Origin: JBGQAS01 sp963699305
GTDB taxonomy: Bacteria; Chloroflexota; Anaerolineae; Anaerolineales; Anaerolineaceae
NCBI GenBank assembly: GCA_963699305.1
Contig: OY969431.1
Coordinates: forward strand, 62,001 to 126,000
Length of the DNA stretch: 64,000 nt
Direction of reading: 5' to 3'
The notes beneath the pieces were generated by a model. That model was not told the origin of the DNA, made no database searches, and saw nothing but the letters and a program-made list of their open reading frames with translations. The translations under genes were made by a program, and so were the position numbers. Below, one piece after another: positions 38,710-47,892 of the stretch. Position 1 is the first letter of the stretch. Each line of letters starts with the position of its first letter.

Positions 38710-39576
38710 ATGCAGGAAATTTCTCCGCAAGTTTATATTGAAACAAGTTTTCCGGGAGTCACGCTGGGAGCCATTGACTGGGCGCACGGATTGATTCTGG
38801 TCGATTCGCCATTTCGTTCAGACGATATCAGGGTTTGGCGTTCGAATGTGCTTAATCTGGGTGGAGGGGTGGACCGGCTGCTTGTGAACCTGGATGCTCA
38901 TCTTGACCGCACATTGGGTGCTCGTTCATTGGAATGCACCGTGATTGCCCATGAAAAAATGTCACAGATCTTCCGCAACCGTCCAATCAATTTTAAACCT
39001 CAGGGCAGCGAGACAGGTTCCGAATGGGAAAAGCACGAAAATATCGGCAGTGTTCGTTGGGCACCTCCTGAAATTACGTTCACGAATATCATGCAAATTA
39101 ATTGGGACAAAGGCATGATTTCGCTGGAGTACAAACCAGGTTCATCCAATTCCGCCATATGGGCGATTTTGCCCAAGCATGCGGTCATCTTCGTGGGTGA
39201 TGCTGTGGTTGTTGAGCAACCTCCATTCCTTGCAACCGCCAATATCCCCGTTTGGATTGAAGAATTACATTCGCTGCTTGCGCCGGTATACAAGAATTTT
39301 CTCTTTGTGAGCGGGCGTGGAGGATTGATCACGCATGAGCATGTCCGCGATCAGATTAAGTACCTCGAGCGTGTCCAGAAACAACTCGAAAACCTGGCAT
39401 CCAAAAAGGGGTCTGCTGGCGATTCCGAGCATTTGATCCCCGGTTTATTAAAGAATTTCAAATTTCCACAAAATCGTGAAATGTTGTATCAACGCCGGTT
39501 GAAATACGGTTTAGCGCAATATTTTCAACGGCGTTACTCTGGGAAAGTATCGCTCGGGGACGATCAATCTTTCTAG
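38710..39576 (+). CDS. Metallo-beta-lactamase-fold protein with degenerate metal site
   Basis: 288 residues. The overall MBL pattern is seen: an early ILVDSPFRSDD, a motif-II-like segment, and VIFVGDAVVV giving the bridging Asp. The usual HxHxDH reads DAHLDR, so the first and last His are lost, and the zinc site is altered or absent. The C-terminal 80 residues are basic and helical. Paired with a histidine kinase in one operon, so a sensory or ligand-binding role is possible. Hydrolase activity should not be assumed. Confidence 0.75.
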   Translation: MQEISPQVYIETSFPGVTLGAIDWAHGLILVDSPFRSDDIRVWRSNVLNLGGGVDRLLVNLDAHLDRTLGARSLECTVIAHEKMSQIFRNRPINFKPQGSETGSEWEKHENIGSVRWAPPEITFTNIMQINWDKGMISLEYKPGSSNSAIWAILPKHAVIFVGDAVVVEQPPFLATANIPVWIEELHSLLAPVYKNFLFVSGRGGLITHEHVRDQIKYLERVQKQLENLASKKGSAGDSEHLIPGLLKNFKFPQNREMLYQRRLKYGLAQYFQRRYSGKVSLGDDQSF

Positions 39577-39587
39577 GCTTAAAATAC

Positions 39588-39620
39588 CGCACACCCCTTC
39601 ACGGAGGGGTGTGCTTATTG
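39588..39620 (+). terminator. Terminator after the MBL gene
   Basis: GCACACCCCT pairs with AGGGGTGTGC around TCACGG, followed by TTATTGTAAT. It ends the kinase-MBL operon just before nth. Confidence 0.7.
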
Positions 39621-39631
39621 TAATAATTGAC

Positions 39632-40327
39632 ATGGAACCATCTATTAACCTACGGAAAAAAGCAGAGGAAGTACATCACCGGTTGATCCAATTTTTCGGG
39701 ATTCCCCAATGGGTAAAACCGGAATCAGCACTCGATGAATTGATCTCCACCATCCTATCGCAGAACACGAACGATCGAAACCGCGATGCGGCCTTTCGGC
39801 AGTTGAAAAAGCGCTTCCCTTCCTGGTATGCTGTGCGGGATGCAGCCTTGGGAGAAGTTATCGATGCGATTCGCACCGCTGGTTTAGCAAACCAGAAGGG
39901 TGCACGAATCCAGGAAATCCTCCGCCAGATAACCCGCGAACGCGGCGAGTTGGATTTGCAATTCCTGTCAAGCCTTTCACCCGAAGATGCGCGAGACTGG
40001 ATGCTGCAATTTAAAGGTGTCGGACCGAAAACCGCTTCCATCGTGATGCAGTTCGCGCTCGGTCATCCTGCCTTTCCGGTGGATACCCATATTTACCGGG
40101 TAAGCGGCAGGGTGGGGCTTCGACCATCAAAAATGACTGTTGAGCAAGCGCATGACCATCTGGCACGACTTTTTGAACCTTCAGAGTATGGTCCAGTGCA
40201 TTTGAATCTTATCCGCCTGGGGCGTGAGATGTGTCATCCACATAATCCCGAATGTGAAGGATGTCCCATTAATGGATGGTGCGACTATTATCAAATTATT
40301 TCTACTCATACCAAGGAAAAAGAATGA
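39632..40327 (+). CDS. nth: Endonuclease III-like DNA glycosylase/AP lyase
   Basis: 231 residues from ATG 39632. The helix-hairpin-helix is LQFKGVGPKTASIVM with the catalytic Lys. The catalytic Asp is in FPVDTHIYRVSGRVGL. The 4Fe-4S cluster loop CHPHNPECEGCPINGWC has the exact C-x6-C-x2-C-x5-C spacing of endonuclease III. It removes oxidised pyrimidines and cuts at AP sites. The stop overlaps the ATG of the M48 gene by 4 bases. Confidence 0.92.
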   Translation: MEPSINLRKKAEEVHHRLIQFFGIPQWVKPESALDELISTILSQNTNDRNRDAAFRQLKKRFPSWYAVRDAALGEVIDAIRTAGLANQKGARIQEILRQITRERGELDLQFLSSLSPEDARDWMLQFKGVGPKTASIVMQFALGHPAFPVDTHIYRVSGRVGLRPSKMTVEQAHDHLARLFEPSEYGPVHLNLIRLGREMCHPHNPECEGCPINGWCDYYQIISTHTKEKE

Positions 40328-41118
40328 TCCCCAAATCTGTTTATCGCTATCCGTCCGAGGAAACCACGTTTACCCTGGCGCTCCTTTTGGTGATCGGTGT
40401 TCTGGTCATTGGTGCAATCACCACTTTCTTGATCATCCCCATTTTGGCAGTGATCCTGCTCTTTTTTACATATACCAGCACCCAGGCCATGCATGCGCGT
40501 CTGATGCAAACCGCGACCCACGTGACTTCCCAGACCGCACCTGAACTATTGGCGATTGGGATTGAGTGTGCAAATAAATTGGGGGTAAGTGGAATCCAAA
40601 TGTTCGTGTTGAATAGCGGGCAGCGCAATGCTTATACGTTCGGGATGGGAAAACCTTTTTCCGTGGTCGTGTATAGTTCTCTGCTGCAGGTGATGGATGA
40701 AGATGAATTACGCTTTGTTATCGGGCATGAGATGGGGCACGTGGCTCTGGATCATACCTGGTTGAATACGTTATTGGGCGGGATGGCGGGTGTACCTACT
40801 TCCTTGGGATTAGCGGTGATCCTCACCCTGGCTTTTCGGGGATGGAACAGGGCGTGTGAATATTCTGCTGACCGTGCCGGGCTGATTACCTGTGGAAATC
40901 TCAATAAAGCCATCATGGCGCTGGTGGAAATTGTTGCCGGGGATATCCGTACACAGGAACAGTATCAGCAGGCGTTGGCGCTTATCGAACGTCAGGATGA
41001 TTCTTTTATAGGTTCAATCACGGAAGGTTTAGCCAGCCACCCATTGATCGTAAAGCGCATCCATGAACTGCAAAAATTTGCTGCGAGTGAGCAGTATCGG
41101 AAACTAGTGATTCAATAA
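40324..41118 (+). CDS. M48-family zinc metalloprotease, membrane-bound
   Basis: 264 residues. Two N-terminal transmembrane segments (about 15-55) precede the protease domain. Zinc motif HEMGHVALDH near residue 137 and third ligand in CEYSADRAGL. Further hydrophobic stretch GGMAGVPTSLGLAVILTLAF. HtpX-like M48 enzymes degrade membrane proteins under stress. ATG at 40324 is chosen because it overlaps the nth stop (ATGA) and gives an N-terminus close to the first membrane segment. Confidence 0.88.
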   Translation: MIPKSVYRYPSEETTFTLALLLVIGVLVIGAITTFLIIPILAVILLFFTYTSTQAMHARLMQTATHVTSQTAPELLAIGIECANKLGVSGIQMFVLNSGQRNAYTFGMGKPFSVVVYSSLLQVMDEDELRFVIGHEMGHVALDHTWLNTLLGGMAGVPTSLGLAVILTLAFRGWNRACEYSADRAGLITCGNLNKAIMALVEIVAGDIRTQEQYQQALALIERQDDSFIGSITEGLASHPLIVKRIHELQKFAASEQYRKLVIQ

Positions 41119-41158
41119 GTAAACTCCCCGGGGAAACCGGGGAGTTTACTTTATTTTT
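41118..41158. terminator. Bidirectional terminator
   Basis: A 14-bp stem (AGTAAACTCCCCGG/CCGGGGAGTTTACT) with loop GGAAA, then TTATTTTT. It serves the convergent M48 and DUF3048 genes. Confidence 0.85.
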
Positions 41159-42773
41159 CGATAGTTGGTCCGTAGATTCGGATTGACCAGTGCCCCGAAC
41201 CGGGGGTTATTTGTGTAAGTTTCTGAATATACGTACCTTCAGCGATTGTCTCATGTACGGTGGACATGGATGAAAGGGGAGCCAGTAGGACCCACGTTTG
41301 CCCCGGTTTAAGCGGGAAGGGATCGCCATTTTCAAAGAAGAAGCGCATCGGTCGCAGTTTACCGGTGGTTTTTTCGTATTCACCGGCTTCGGTTGACCAG
41401 CGGATGTTGTATACCTGACCATCTCGGAAGATCATCGCCGGACCTTTACCATACAGCAGGTCGATGTAGAAGAAGGTATCCTTGCGACCGTGGAAATTGG
41501 TGAATACAATGATGATGTTCTCAAAGGACAAGGCCTGTTCGTTCAGACGGTCGAGCATCAGGGAGAAATCGTCACCAGTGACCGTATCGTTCTCGTAGCG
41601 CTGGTAAGCGCTAATGTCGGGAACATATTTCCATAACGCCTGATTCAAGGGTGCATAGAACGTGAACAGGCTGCTGCCCAATTTTCCACCAGCCGGTGGA
41701 TTGGGATCGCAGATGTTTCCACTGAGTGCATTTTCGCCCAGTGTATTTTTATTCGCTTCAGCTATTGCTTGAAGCTGATCAATGGGGATGAGTGCGCTGT
41801 TGATGTCACCTTCATCGGAGCCATAAATGTTGGTGAAACCACCCAGGAGGGGTGTTACCAACGGATCGCCCGATGCCATGATCAGGTAGCCATTGAACAT
41901 CAGGCGCCAATCCTCGAACCAGACCCGCCCGGAGCGGATAGGTCCGATGGCATCCCCGGCGGAGGAAAGATCCATCGACCCGCCGGAACGATGGGGGAAA
42001 TCCCCATGGAAGATGGCGAGGAAGCGGTTCATGCCTTCGCCGATGTAGCCTTCAATGACCCAGTTTGCCCAGTCCAAGCCCGCCTGCCAGCGTGCCGAAG
42101 CCGGGAAGTTGGTGATGGAAACAAGTCCCGGGGGATACTGGAGACTATTGGGATCCTCAACAGGCAGGCAGGTGAGGGGATTGATCCCTTCGATACCTCC
42201 GCCGGGATTGTTCACCAGCGGGGTTGAGGTTACGGTGGGCGTTTGTGTCTGAGTGGGAGTGGATGTGGGTGTTGCGGTGTTTTCCTCGGTGGGTTGCTCG
42301 ACAGGAAGGTTGAAAAGACCGGCATCCATGACCATTCCGGCTGATGCAGAGTAAAGAAATACATCTGTTTCACCTGTGGAAGGATCGAAGTCGTTATCCT
42401 TTGTTGGATCGGATACTGCGTTGAGCAATGTGATATCCCATCCTTCGGGAGGGAATACCTGTACTTTGAATTCCAAGACTGCGTCCATCTGGTCGAAACC
42501 GGAAAAAGCATATCTACCGTCTGCATCGGTGACTGCATCCCAGGTGTTCACCGTTGAAGTTGATAAAAGCTTTAATACCACGTTCTCCAATCCCGGTTCA
42601 TCTGTATCCTGGATGCCATTGTGATTGCGGTCATCCCAGACGAAACCCGACATGGTCGAAGACGAAGGATTTGCACCATTAATCGCATCACAGGCTGAAA
42701 GCAGGATACCCAGCATAATCAGCAGGCAGGTGGCAATTTTGATGATATGAAATGAACCTGATTTTTGAAACAT
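41151..42773 (-). CDS. Lipoprotein: SdrD B-like domain plus DUF3048
   Basis: 540 residues from ATG 42773, chosen because GAGGAG lies just before it; longer starts run through non-conserved sequence. Lipobox LLSAC. Residues about 40-145 form a SdrD B-like domain (SGFVWDDRNHNGIQDTDEPGLENV) with a possible Ca site DRNHNGIQD. A Thr/Pro linker precedes a DUF3048 domain (NRFLAIFHGDFP, IGPIRSGRVWFEDW, YENDTVTGDDFS). DUF3048 (YerB-like) proteins are envelope lipoproteins of unclear function. Likely exported. Confidence 0.83.
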   Translation of the reverse strand: MFQKSGSFHIIKIATCLLIMLGILLSACDAINGANPSSSTMSGFVWDDRNHNGIQDTDEPGLENVVLKLLSTSTVNTWDAVTDADGRYAFSGFDQMDAVLEFKVQVFPPEGWDITLLNAVSDPTKDNDFDPSTGETDVFLYSASAGMVMDAGLFNLPVEQPTEENTATPTSTPTQTQTPTVTSTPLVNNPGGGIEGINPLTCLPVEDPNSLQYPPGLVSITNFPASARWQAGLDWANWVIEGYIGEGMNRFLAIFHGDFPHRSGGSMDLSSAGDAIGPIRSGRVWFEDWRLMFNGYLIMASGDPLVTPLLGGFTNIYGSDEGDINSALIPIDQLQAIAEANKNTLGENALSGNICDPNPPAGGKLGSSLFTFYAPLNQALWKYVPDISAYQRYENDTVTGDDFSLMLDRLNEQALSFENIIIVFTNFHGRKDTFFYIDLLYGKGPAMIFRDGQVYNIRWSTEAGEYEKTTGKLRPMRFFFENGDPFPLKPGQTWVLLAPLSSMSTVHETIAEGTYIQKLTQITPGSGHWSIRIYGPTIEK

Positions 42774-42870
42774 ATGTCTCCTCATGCAAACGTTCCCTTT
42801 TATTATTTTAGCAGAAAGCTTTGGGATTGTTCCTGACACTTGATTATCGAATTTGAAAGGTGTAACTGTC

Positions 42871-43428
42871 TTAAAAAAGGTGTTCAAGGAGAACTTTGAT
42901 GCCTATCCCCACGAGGACCAGACCCCCAATGATCTCCATGCGTTTACCGAACTTCCTGCCCAACAGGCTGCCTGAAAAACCACCGATGCCCGAGATGATC
43001 ATCGTAACAACCGTAATGATGGCGCAGGAAAGGGCAATGTTGATTTGCATAAAGGCGAAGCTGATGCCGACCGCCAATGCATCCAGGCTGGTGGCTAAGG
43101 AAAGGATGATCAGAGAATGCCCGCGGGATGGATCGCTTGGCACTTCTTCTACTTTAGGATTGAACCCTGCATAGATCATCTTACCGCCAATCCACAGCAA
43201 CATAGCGAAGATCACCCAATGGTCGAAGCCGGTGATCCAGTGTTCGATGGCGCTGCCTGCCAGCCAGCCGATGAGAGTCATCAATCCCTGGAAAATGCCA
43301 AAATGCCAGGACAGGCGGAAGATCTGCCGCAGGTTGTGGGTTTTGTTCATCGTGCTGACGCCCAGGCTGACCGCGAACGTATCCATGGCAAGGCTGATGG
43401 CGATAATGAAGGTGGTGAGCAGGTCCAT
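42871..43428 (-). CDS. mntP: Manganese efflux pump MntP
   Basis: 185 residues, six predicted membrane helices. The two internally repeated acidic motifs are present: SLAMDTFAVSLGV near residue 13 and TSLDALAVGISF near 113. MntP exports Mn(II) in excess. Its ATG shares one base with the TAA of the upstream chelatase-like gene (TAATG), implying coupled translation. No mntP riboswitch is seen directly upstream, since the gene is internal to an operon. Confidence 0.93.
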   Translation of the reverse strand: MDLLTTFIIAISLAMDTFAVSLGVSTMNKTHNLRQIFRLSWHFGIFQGLMTLIGWLAGSAIEHWITGFDHWVIFAMLLWIGGKMIYAGFNPKVEEVPSDPSRGHSLIILSLATSLDALAVGISFAFMQINIALSCAIITVVTMIISGIGGFSGSLLGRKFGKRMEIIGGLVLVGIGIKVLLEHLF

Positions 43429-45533
43429 TAGTTATTCTTGGTTTTCTTCAGATCGGGGAGTCCCTGGGTTTGCACCTGGTCCATTTCCTTTCGGACGGTG
43501 ACATACAGGTTTTCGGCTTTCAGGTCGGTGATGGTGTAGCAGGGCTTTCAGGTGGTCGGCCAGCGCCTGGGCCAGACCCTGGTCGAAGGCGGCGTGTTCC
43601 ATGTTGATCACCACCGTGTGGATATTCTCGGTGGCGATCAGTTCGGCGATCTGGTGCGCTTCCTCCTGGGGAGGGACATGCCCATGGAAACATTGCCGGC
43701 GCCGTCGGTGAGGATGATCAGCAGCGGCAGCACATCCGGGTGGAGGATCTTCTCGCGGCGGAGGACCTCGTAGGCCATCAGCAGCCCGGCGGAGAGGGGG
43801 GTCTTGCCGCCCACCGGGATATCGGTGAGCGCTCGCTCGGCCAGCTGGACCGAGTTGGTGGGCGGCAGGACCAGCGTGGCGCGGTCCTTCTGGAAGACGA
43901 TCAGCCCGACCCGGTCGCGGCGCTGGTAGGCATCGGTCAGCAGCGAGAGGATGGCGCCCTTGGTGGCGGCCATGCGCTCGGCGACCGCCATCGACCAGGA
44001 GGCATCCACCAGGAAGAGCACCAGGTTGGCGGCGCGGCGCACGCGCACCTTGCGCATGTAGATCGCCGGGCTGGACGGCAAAGGCCACCTTGCTTGCGCT
44101 TGCTTCGGTGCGGCGCTTCTGGAAGGGCGCGGCGGCGCGCAGGGTGGCATCAAAGGCCAGGTCATCGGTCTTGCCGTTGGCGGGGCGGGCCTGGATATAG
44201 CGGCCGCGCTTGCGTTCGGTGTGGGTGCGCGAGCGGCGCCCGGCGTTGCGGCGCATCATCTTGTCCAGCGGGGTATCCAGGCGGCGCGGCTCGAAGGTCT
44301 CGCCGGCCTTGACCTTCTTGCCCGCCGTCCCACCAGTTGGCATTCTGCTTGTCGAAAGACGTTCTGGCGGGCAGGCTCTGCGCGGTTCGGCTCGGGCGTG
44401 CTTCTGCTGCTCGCCTCTCTCGGTCTCATTACTTTTTTTTTGCGAGTCGCGTTCCTCGGTACCTGTCTCGTCGGATTCATCCGGCTCGCCTTCGCTGGAG
44501 TGGACCCTGCAGCTGCTCGATGCGCTCCTGCAGCTCTTCCATGCCGATCTCGGCCTGCTGGAAGGGGCCGTGCTTGAGGCGGTGCGGCAGGGCCAGCTCG
44601 GCGGCCAGGGCAATATCGCGGTCGGTGATGCGCGGTGCGCCCTTCAAAGGCGGCCTGGGCGCGGGCGGCTTTGAGGATCACCAGGTCGGCGCGGTGCCCA
44701 TCCACGTTCAGCGAGGCGGTCAGCGCGGCGATGGAAAGCAGGTCGCGGCGTGGTGTAGGTGACCTTGTCCACCAGCTTGCGGGCCTGGGCGATCTGATGC
44801 GGAAAGCTCATCCTCGTGCGGCTGCCAGTCGCTGCGGAAAGCCTCGGCATCGGCTTCGAAGGCCAGGTTGCGTTCCATGATCGTGACCCGCTCGCGCGCG
44901 TCGCGGATGCCGTAGATCTCAACCGAGAGGGCAAAGCGGTCGAGCAGCTGCGGGCGCAGGTCGCCTTCCTCGGGGTTCATCGTGCCGACCAGGATGAAGC
45001 GGGCCGGGTGGGAGAAGGAGATGCCTTCGCGCTCGACGATGTTCATGCCCATGGCGGCCGAATCCAGCAGCACATCCACCACGTGGTCATCCAGCAGGTT
45101 GACTTCATCGATATACAGCAGGCCGCGGTTGGCGGCAGCCAGCACGCCCGGCTCGAAATGGCGCTCGCCCTTCTGGATGGCTGCTCGATATCCAGCGTGC
45201 CGACCACGCGGTCTTCGGTGGCGGAGACGGGCAGGTTGATGAAGGGGGTGGTGCGTGTCGTCGACGGGCAGAGGTTCGCCGCGTGGCGACGCGTTCGCGG
45301 CATTCGGTGCACCAGGTGGCGGGCTTGTCCGGGTCGCAGCCAAAGCGGCAGTCGCTGACCACCTGCACCTGCGGCAGCAGGGCCGCCAGGGCGCGGGCCG
45401 CGGTGGATTTGGCCGTGCCGCGCTCGCCGCGGATCAGCACGCCGCCGATGCGCGGATCAACCGCGTTGAGCACCAGGGCGCGGCGCATGCGCTCCTGGCC
45501 GACGATGGCAGTGAAGGGATAAATGGGTGGCAT
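43428..45533 (-). pseudogene. ChlI-ChlD-like chelatase ATPase/VWA fusion, heavily frameshifted
   Basis: Reading across frames gives one protein of about 700 residues: an AAA+ part with Walker A GERGTAKST, Walker B LLYIDEVNLL and GTMNPEEGDLRPQLLDRF; an acidic/Pro/Arg linker; then a VWA domain with MIDAS DASWSM, GGKTPLSAGL and ILTDGAG; and C-terminus LKKTKNN. This is the putative magnesium/cobalto-chelatase subunit fusion. Frame changes occur near 45290, 45255, 45180, 44810, 44755, 44635, 44515, 44075, 43675 and 43545. Between breaks the sequence is well conserved. The region is visibly GC-rich (a sampled line at 44101 is about 70%), unlike its neighbours. ATG at 45533. No bchH/cobN is in the window. 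Confidence 0.75.
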
Positions 45534-45600
45534 AAAAAGACCTTTCAATTGTCACGCCGGCGAGCAACCGGCTTGAGCAAATGTTTGAAGTAGCGGGTCA

Positions 45601-45629
45601 AGTGTAATGATTATTGACCGATATGTCAA
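45601..45629 (-). promoter_or_regulatory. Promoter and inverted repeat ahead of chelatase-mntP
   Basis: Minus strand: perfect TTGACA (45624-45629), a 17-bp spacer and TACACT (45601-45606), about 60 bases before the chelatase ATG. An inverted repeat TTGAC-n6-GTCAA (45614-45629) overlaps the -35, a plausible repressor site. No named regulator is inferred. Confidence 0.55.
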
Positions 45630-45720
45630 ATAAGAGATTTGTATTCGTTTTGAAAAAATTAGTCTTTATGAAATAATTCAAGGAAAATGCGGTTTGTTGA
45701 TTCTCAAATTTAATTAATAA

Positions 45721-45768
45721 AGGCGACCAACACTCAAAAACAGTGTGCAAAATGCGCGGGATGGTCGC
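45721..45768. other. Branched hairpin in the 45.5-45.9 kb gap
   Basis: GGCGACCA (45721-45728) pairs with TGGTCGCC (45761-45768), enclosing a second small hairpin ACACT-caaaaac-AGTGT. It may be a terminator of the minus-strand SUMF1 gene or a structured RNA. The gap 45549-45896 otherwise holds only the chelatase promoter. Confidence 0.4.
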
Positions 45769-45896
45769 CCTACTGGCTATATTTACAACCGATGCCAAAA
45801 ATGCGGGTCAAAATGACGTGTTAATTATGAAGTTCGGTTATCCAAAAAATTACCAATGCATCCAGGTTTGATGCCGATGTTAATTCTTCTTTACCA

Positions 45897-47682
45897 TTAT
45901 TGATTGGAATCCTCCAACACGCACCGAAACCCGATATACCAACCATTACAGACAATGCAACTTGAGGAGCGAGTTGCAGCGCGGAAGGTGTTTGCAATAC
46001 CTCTCGCACTACCGCCGCGTACAACATGTTCTTCTCCGTACGCCAGACCTGTGGGGTTTGCTTGTGGACTGATTTGATAATAATCAGCGGCATACCAATC
46101 GGCCACCCATTCCGAAGCATTGCCTGTCAGATCCAATGCGCCGTATGGGCTCGCTCCAGCCGGGTAACTTCCAACCTTTTTTGTTACACCAAAAGTCCAA
46201 AACTCGTTCGCCTTGAGGTTCACCAGATCTTTGTTGGGGCTGATGATCCCCCATGGATATATTTGACCATCCGGCCCACGAGCTGCCTTTTCCCACTGTG
46301 CTTCGGTAGGCAATGTCCTCCCCGCCCATTTACAATAGGCAGATGCTTGATCCCAGGTTACATCTACTACAGGGAAATCAGCATATTCCGAGTCATTGTA
46401 AAAATTTCCGGCAGTCTCTGGCCTTGGTCCTCTTACTGGCTTCGTGCACGCTCCTGCAGAGATGCACAGCCTGTACATTTTGTTGGTTACTTCTGTCTGG
46501 TCTATCCAGAAAGCATCCAAGTTGACAGTGTGCTGTGGAAATTCATCCGCACTCCCAAACCCTTCCGGAGCAGTACCCATGAGGAACGTCCCTGCAGGCA
46601 CGTAACATTAAAGTCATACCATCAATGGGGGAGGTTTGGGTTTTGCCGATCCCGGCGACTGGGGTCGAAGGCTGGGGAAGTGATTTTTTTTCAAAGGAAG
46701 TAGCGCACCGAAAACCAAGATTTCCATGGGTAACGTAATCAACATTTCCGCCTCTGTGTGCGCTGGTCAACCAGTCCAGATCGTTACTCCATGATCCACC
46801 TCGAAAAATTTGAAATCCCGGAAAATCTGAAGAATCGGGATTAAATACCATTTCTGATGGATACTGCAACGTATTGTCCTTCACCCACTCCCAGACGTTG
46901 CCTGCCATATCCAAAACCCCATAAGGACTAGTTCCATCCGGATAGGAGCCAACCGGGGCAGTGAATTCATAACCATCGTCAACGGATGGGTCAGACCGGA
47001 TGAATTTAAGATTGCTGTCTGCAAAGTTCGCCAAATTTCCTGCCGGTGGCGTGTTACCCCAAGGATATATCCGCTTATCCGTCCCACGAGCAGCTTTTTC
47101 CCACTCAGCCTCTGTCGGCAACCTCCTGCCTGCCCATTCACAATATGCACTTGCATCAAACCAGGAAACGTGCACCACCGGATGATCCTCCAAATCGACG
47201 AGATCGGTCCATTCTCCTAGCGGGTGGCGCCAATCCACATCATATAATTTACTCGTATCTAAAGCATCGAAAGAATTACCACTGATTCTCTGCATAGGGA
47301 ACATATTGTGTTTCGTTAACGAATTGTTGAAACATGGCATTGGTGACTTCGGTCTGATCTATCCAATACGCATCTAAGTACACATCGTGCTGGGGGTGTT
47401 CTTTATCCGCCCCGACACCTTCTGGCGAACCCATTGTAAAAATTCCTTCCGGGACATACATCATCCTCATCCCATCTTTTGGGGAGATAAAAGTTGAACC
47501 AATCCCCAGAGTTCGGAGTTGGAGTAGGGGGAATGACTGTGGGCGTTTTCGTAGCGGATGCAGTGGAAGAAGAAATCGACAATCGGCGTTTCCGCCTGCT
47601 GATTTGTTGTGTTGAGGTTGCTGCACGCTGAAAGGATAATTGCAGTAATTATCGCTGTACAAAGAATGGTGTGATGTTTCAT
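45897..47682 (-). pseudogene. Lipoprotein with two SUMF1/FGE-like domains (frameshifted)
   Basis: About 595 residues after repair. ATG at 47682, lipobox LSAC, then a Thr/Pro linker readable only in a third frame (TKTPTVIPPTPTPNS). Two tandem SUMF1/FGE-sulfatase domains follow, each with YVPEG/VPAGTF-LMG, WIDQTEVTN, CEWAGR-LPTEAEWEKAARG and GFRC. Frame changes lie near 47575, 47525, 47283 and 46603; the last is one extra T compared with the MMYVPEG start of the first domain. The Cys pair of true formylglycine-generating enzyme is missing in domain 1. A surface protein with a lectin-like fold is likely. Related to the SUMF1 part of the giant gene at 7441. Between 47683 and 47892 no gene is seen. 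Confidence 0.72.
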
Positions 47683-47892
47683 TATCTTTTTAACCTTAAT
47701 TCTTAACTAGTATTGAGACAGCCGAAGGATGAGCGATATGTAATTGTCAGTTATCCAATTATGAATTGCCCGGGACTATTATTTTACACTAGCATTAAAT
47801 TTTCCCCGTCATTTTTGAGATAATAACGAGCTGTCCTGATGAGTTTTTTCAACAAGGGACTAAGTACGAATAAATTAATGGTATCAGAAGGC

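Noticed and set aside
43432..44613. A 393-residue Arg/Pro-rich novel protein on the minus strand
   Set aside because: It is a frame mixture of the broken ChlI-ChlD-like gene; only parts of it match the real reading.
7441..47682. SUMF1/lectin-like proteins as targets of a diversity-generating retroelement
   Set aside because: No reverse transcriptase and no template repeat are present in the window; the variable-region pattern cannot be seen.
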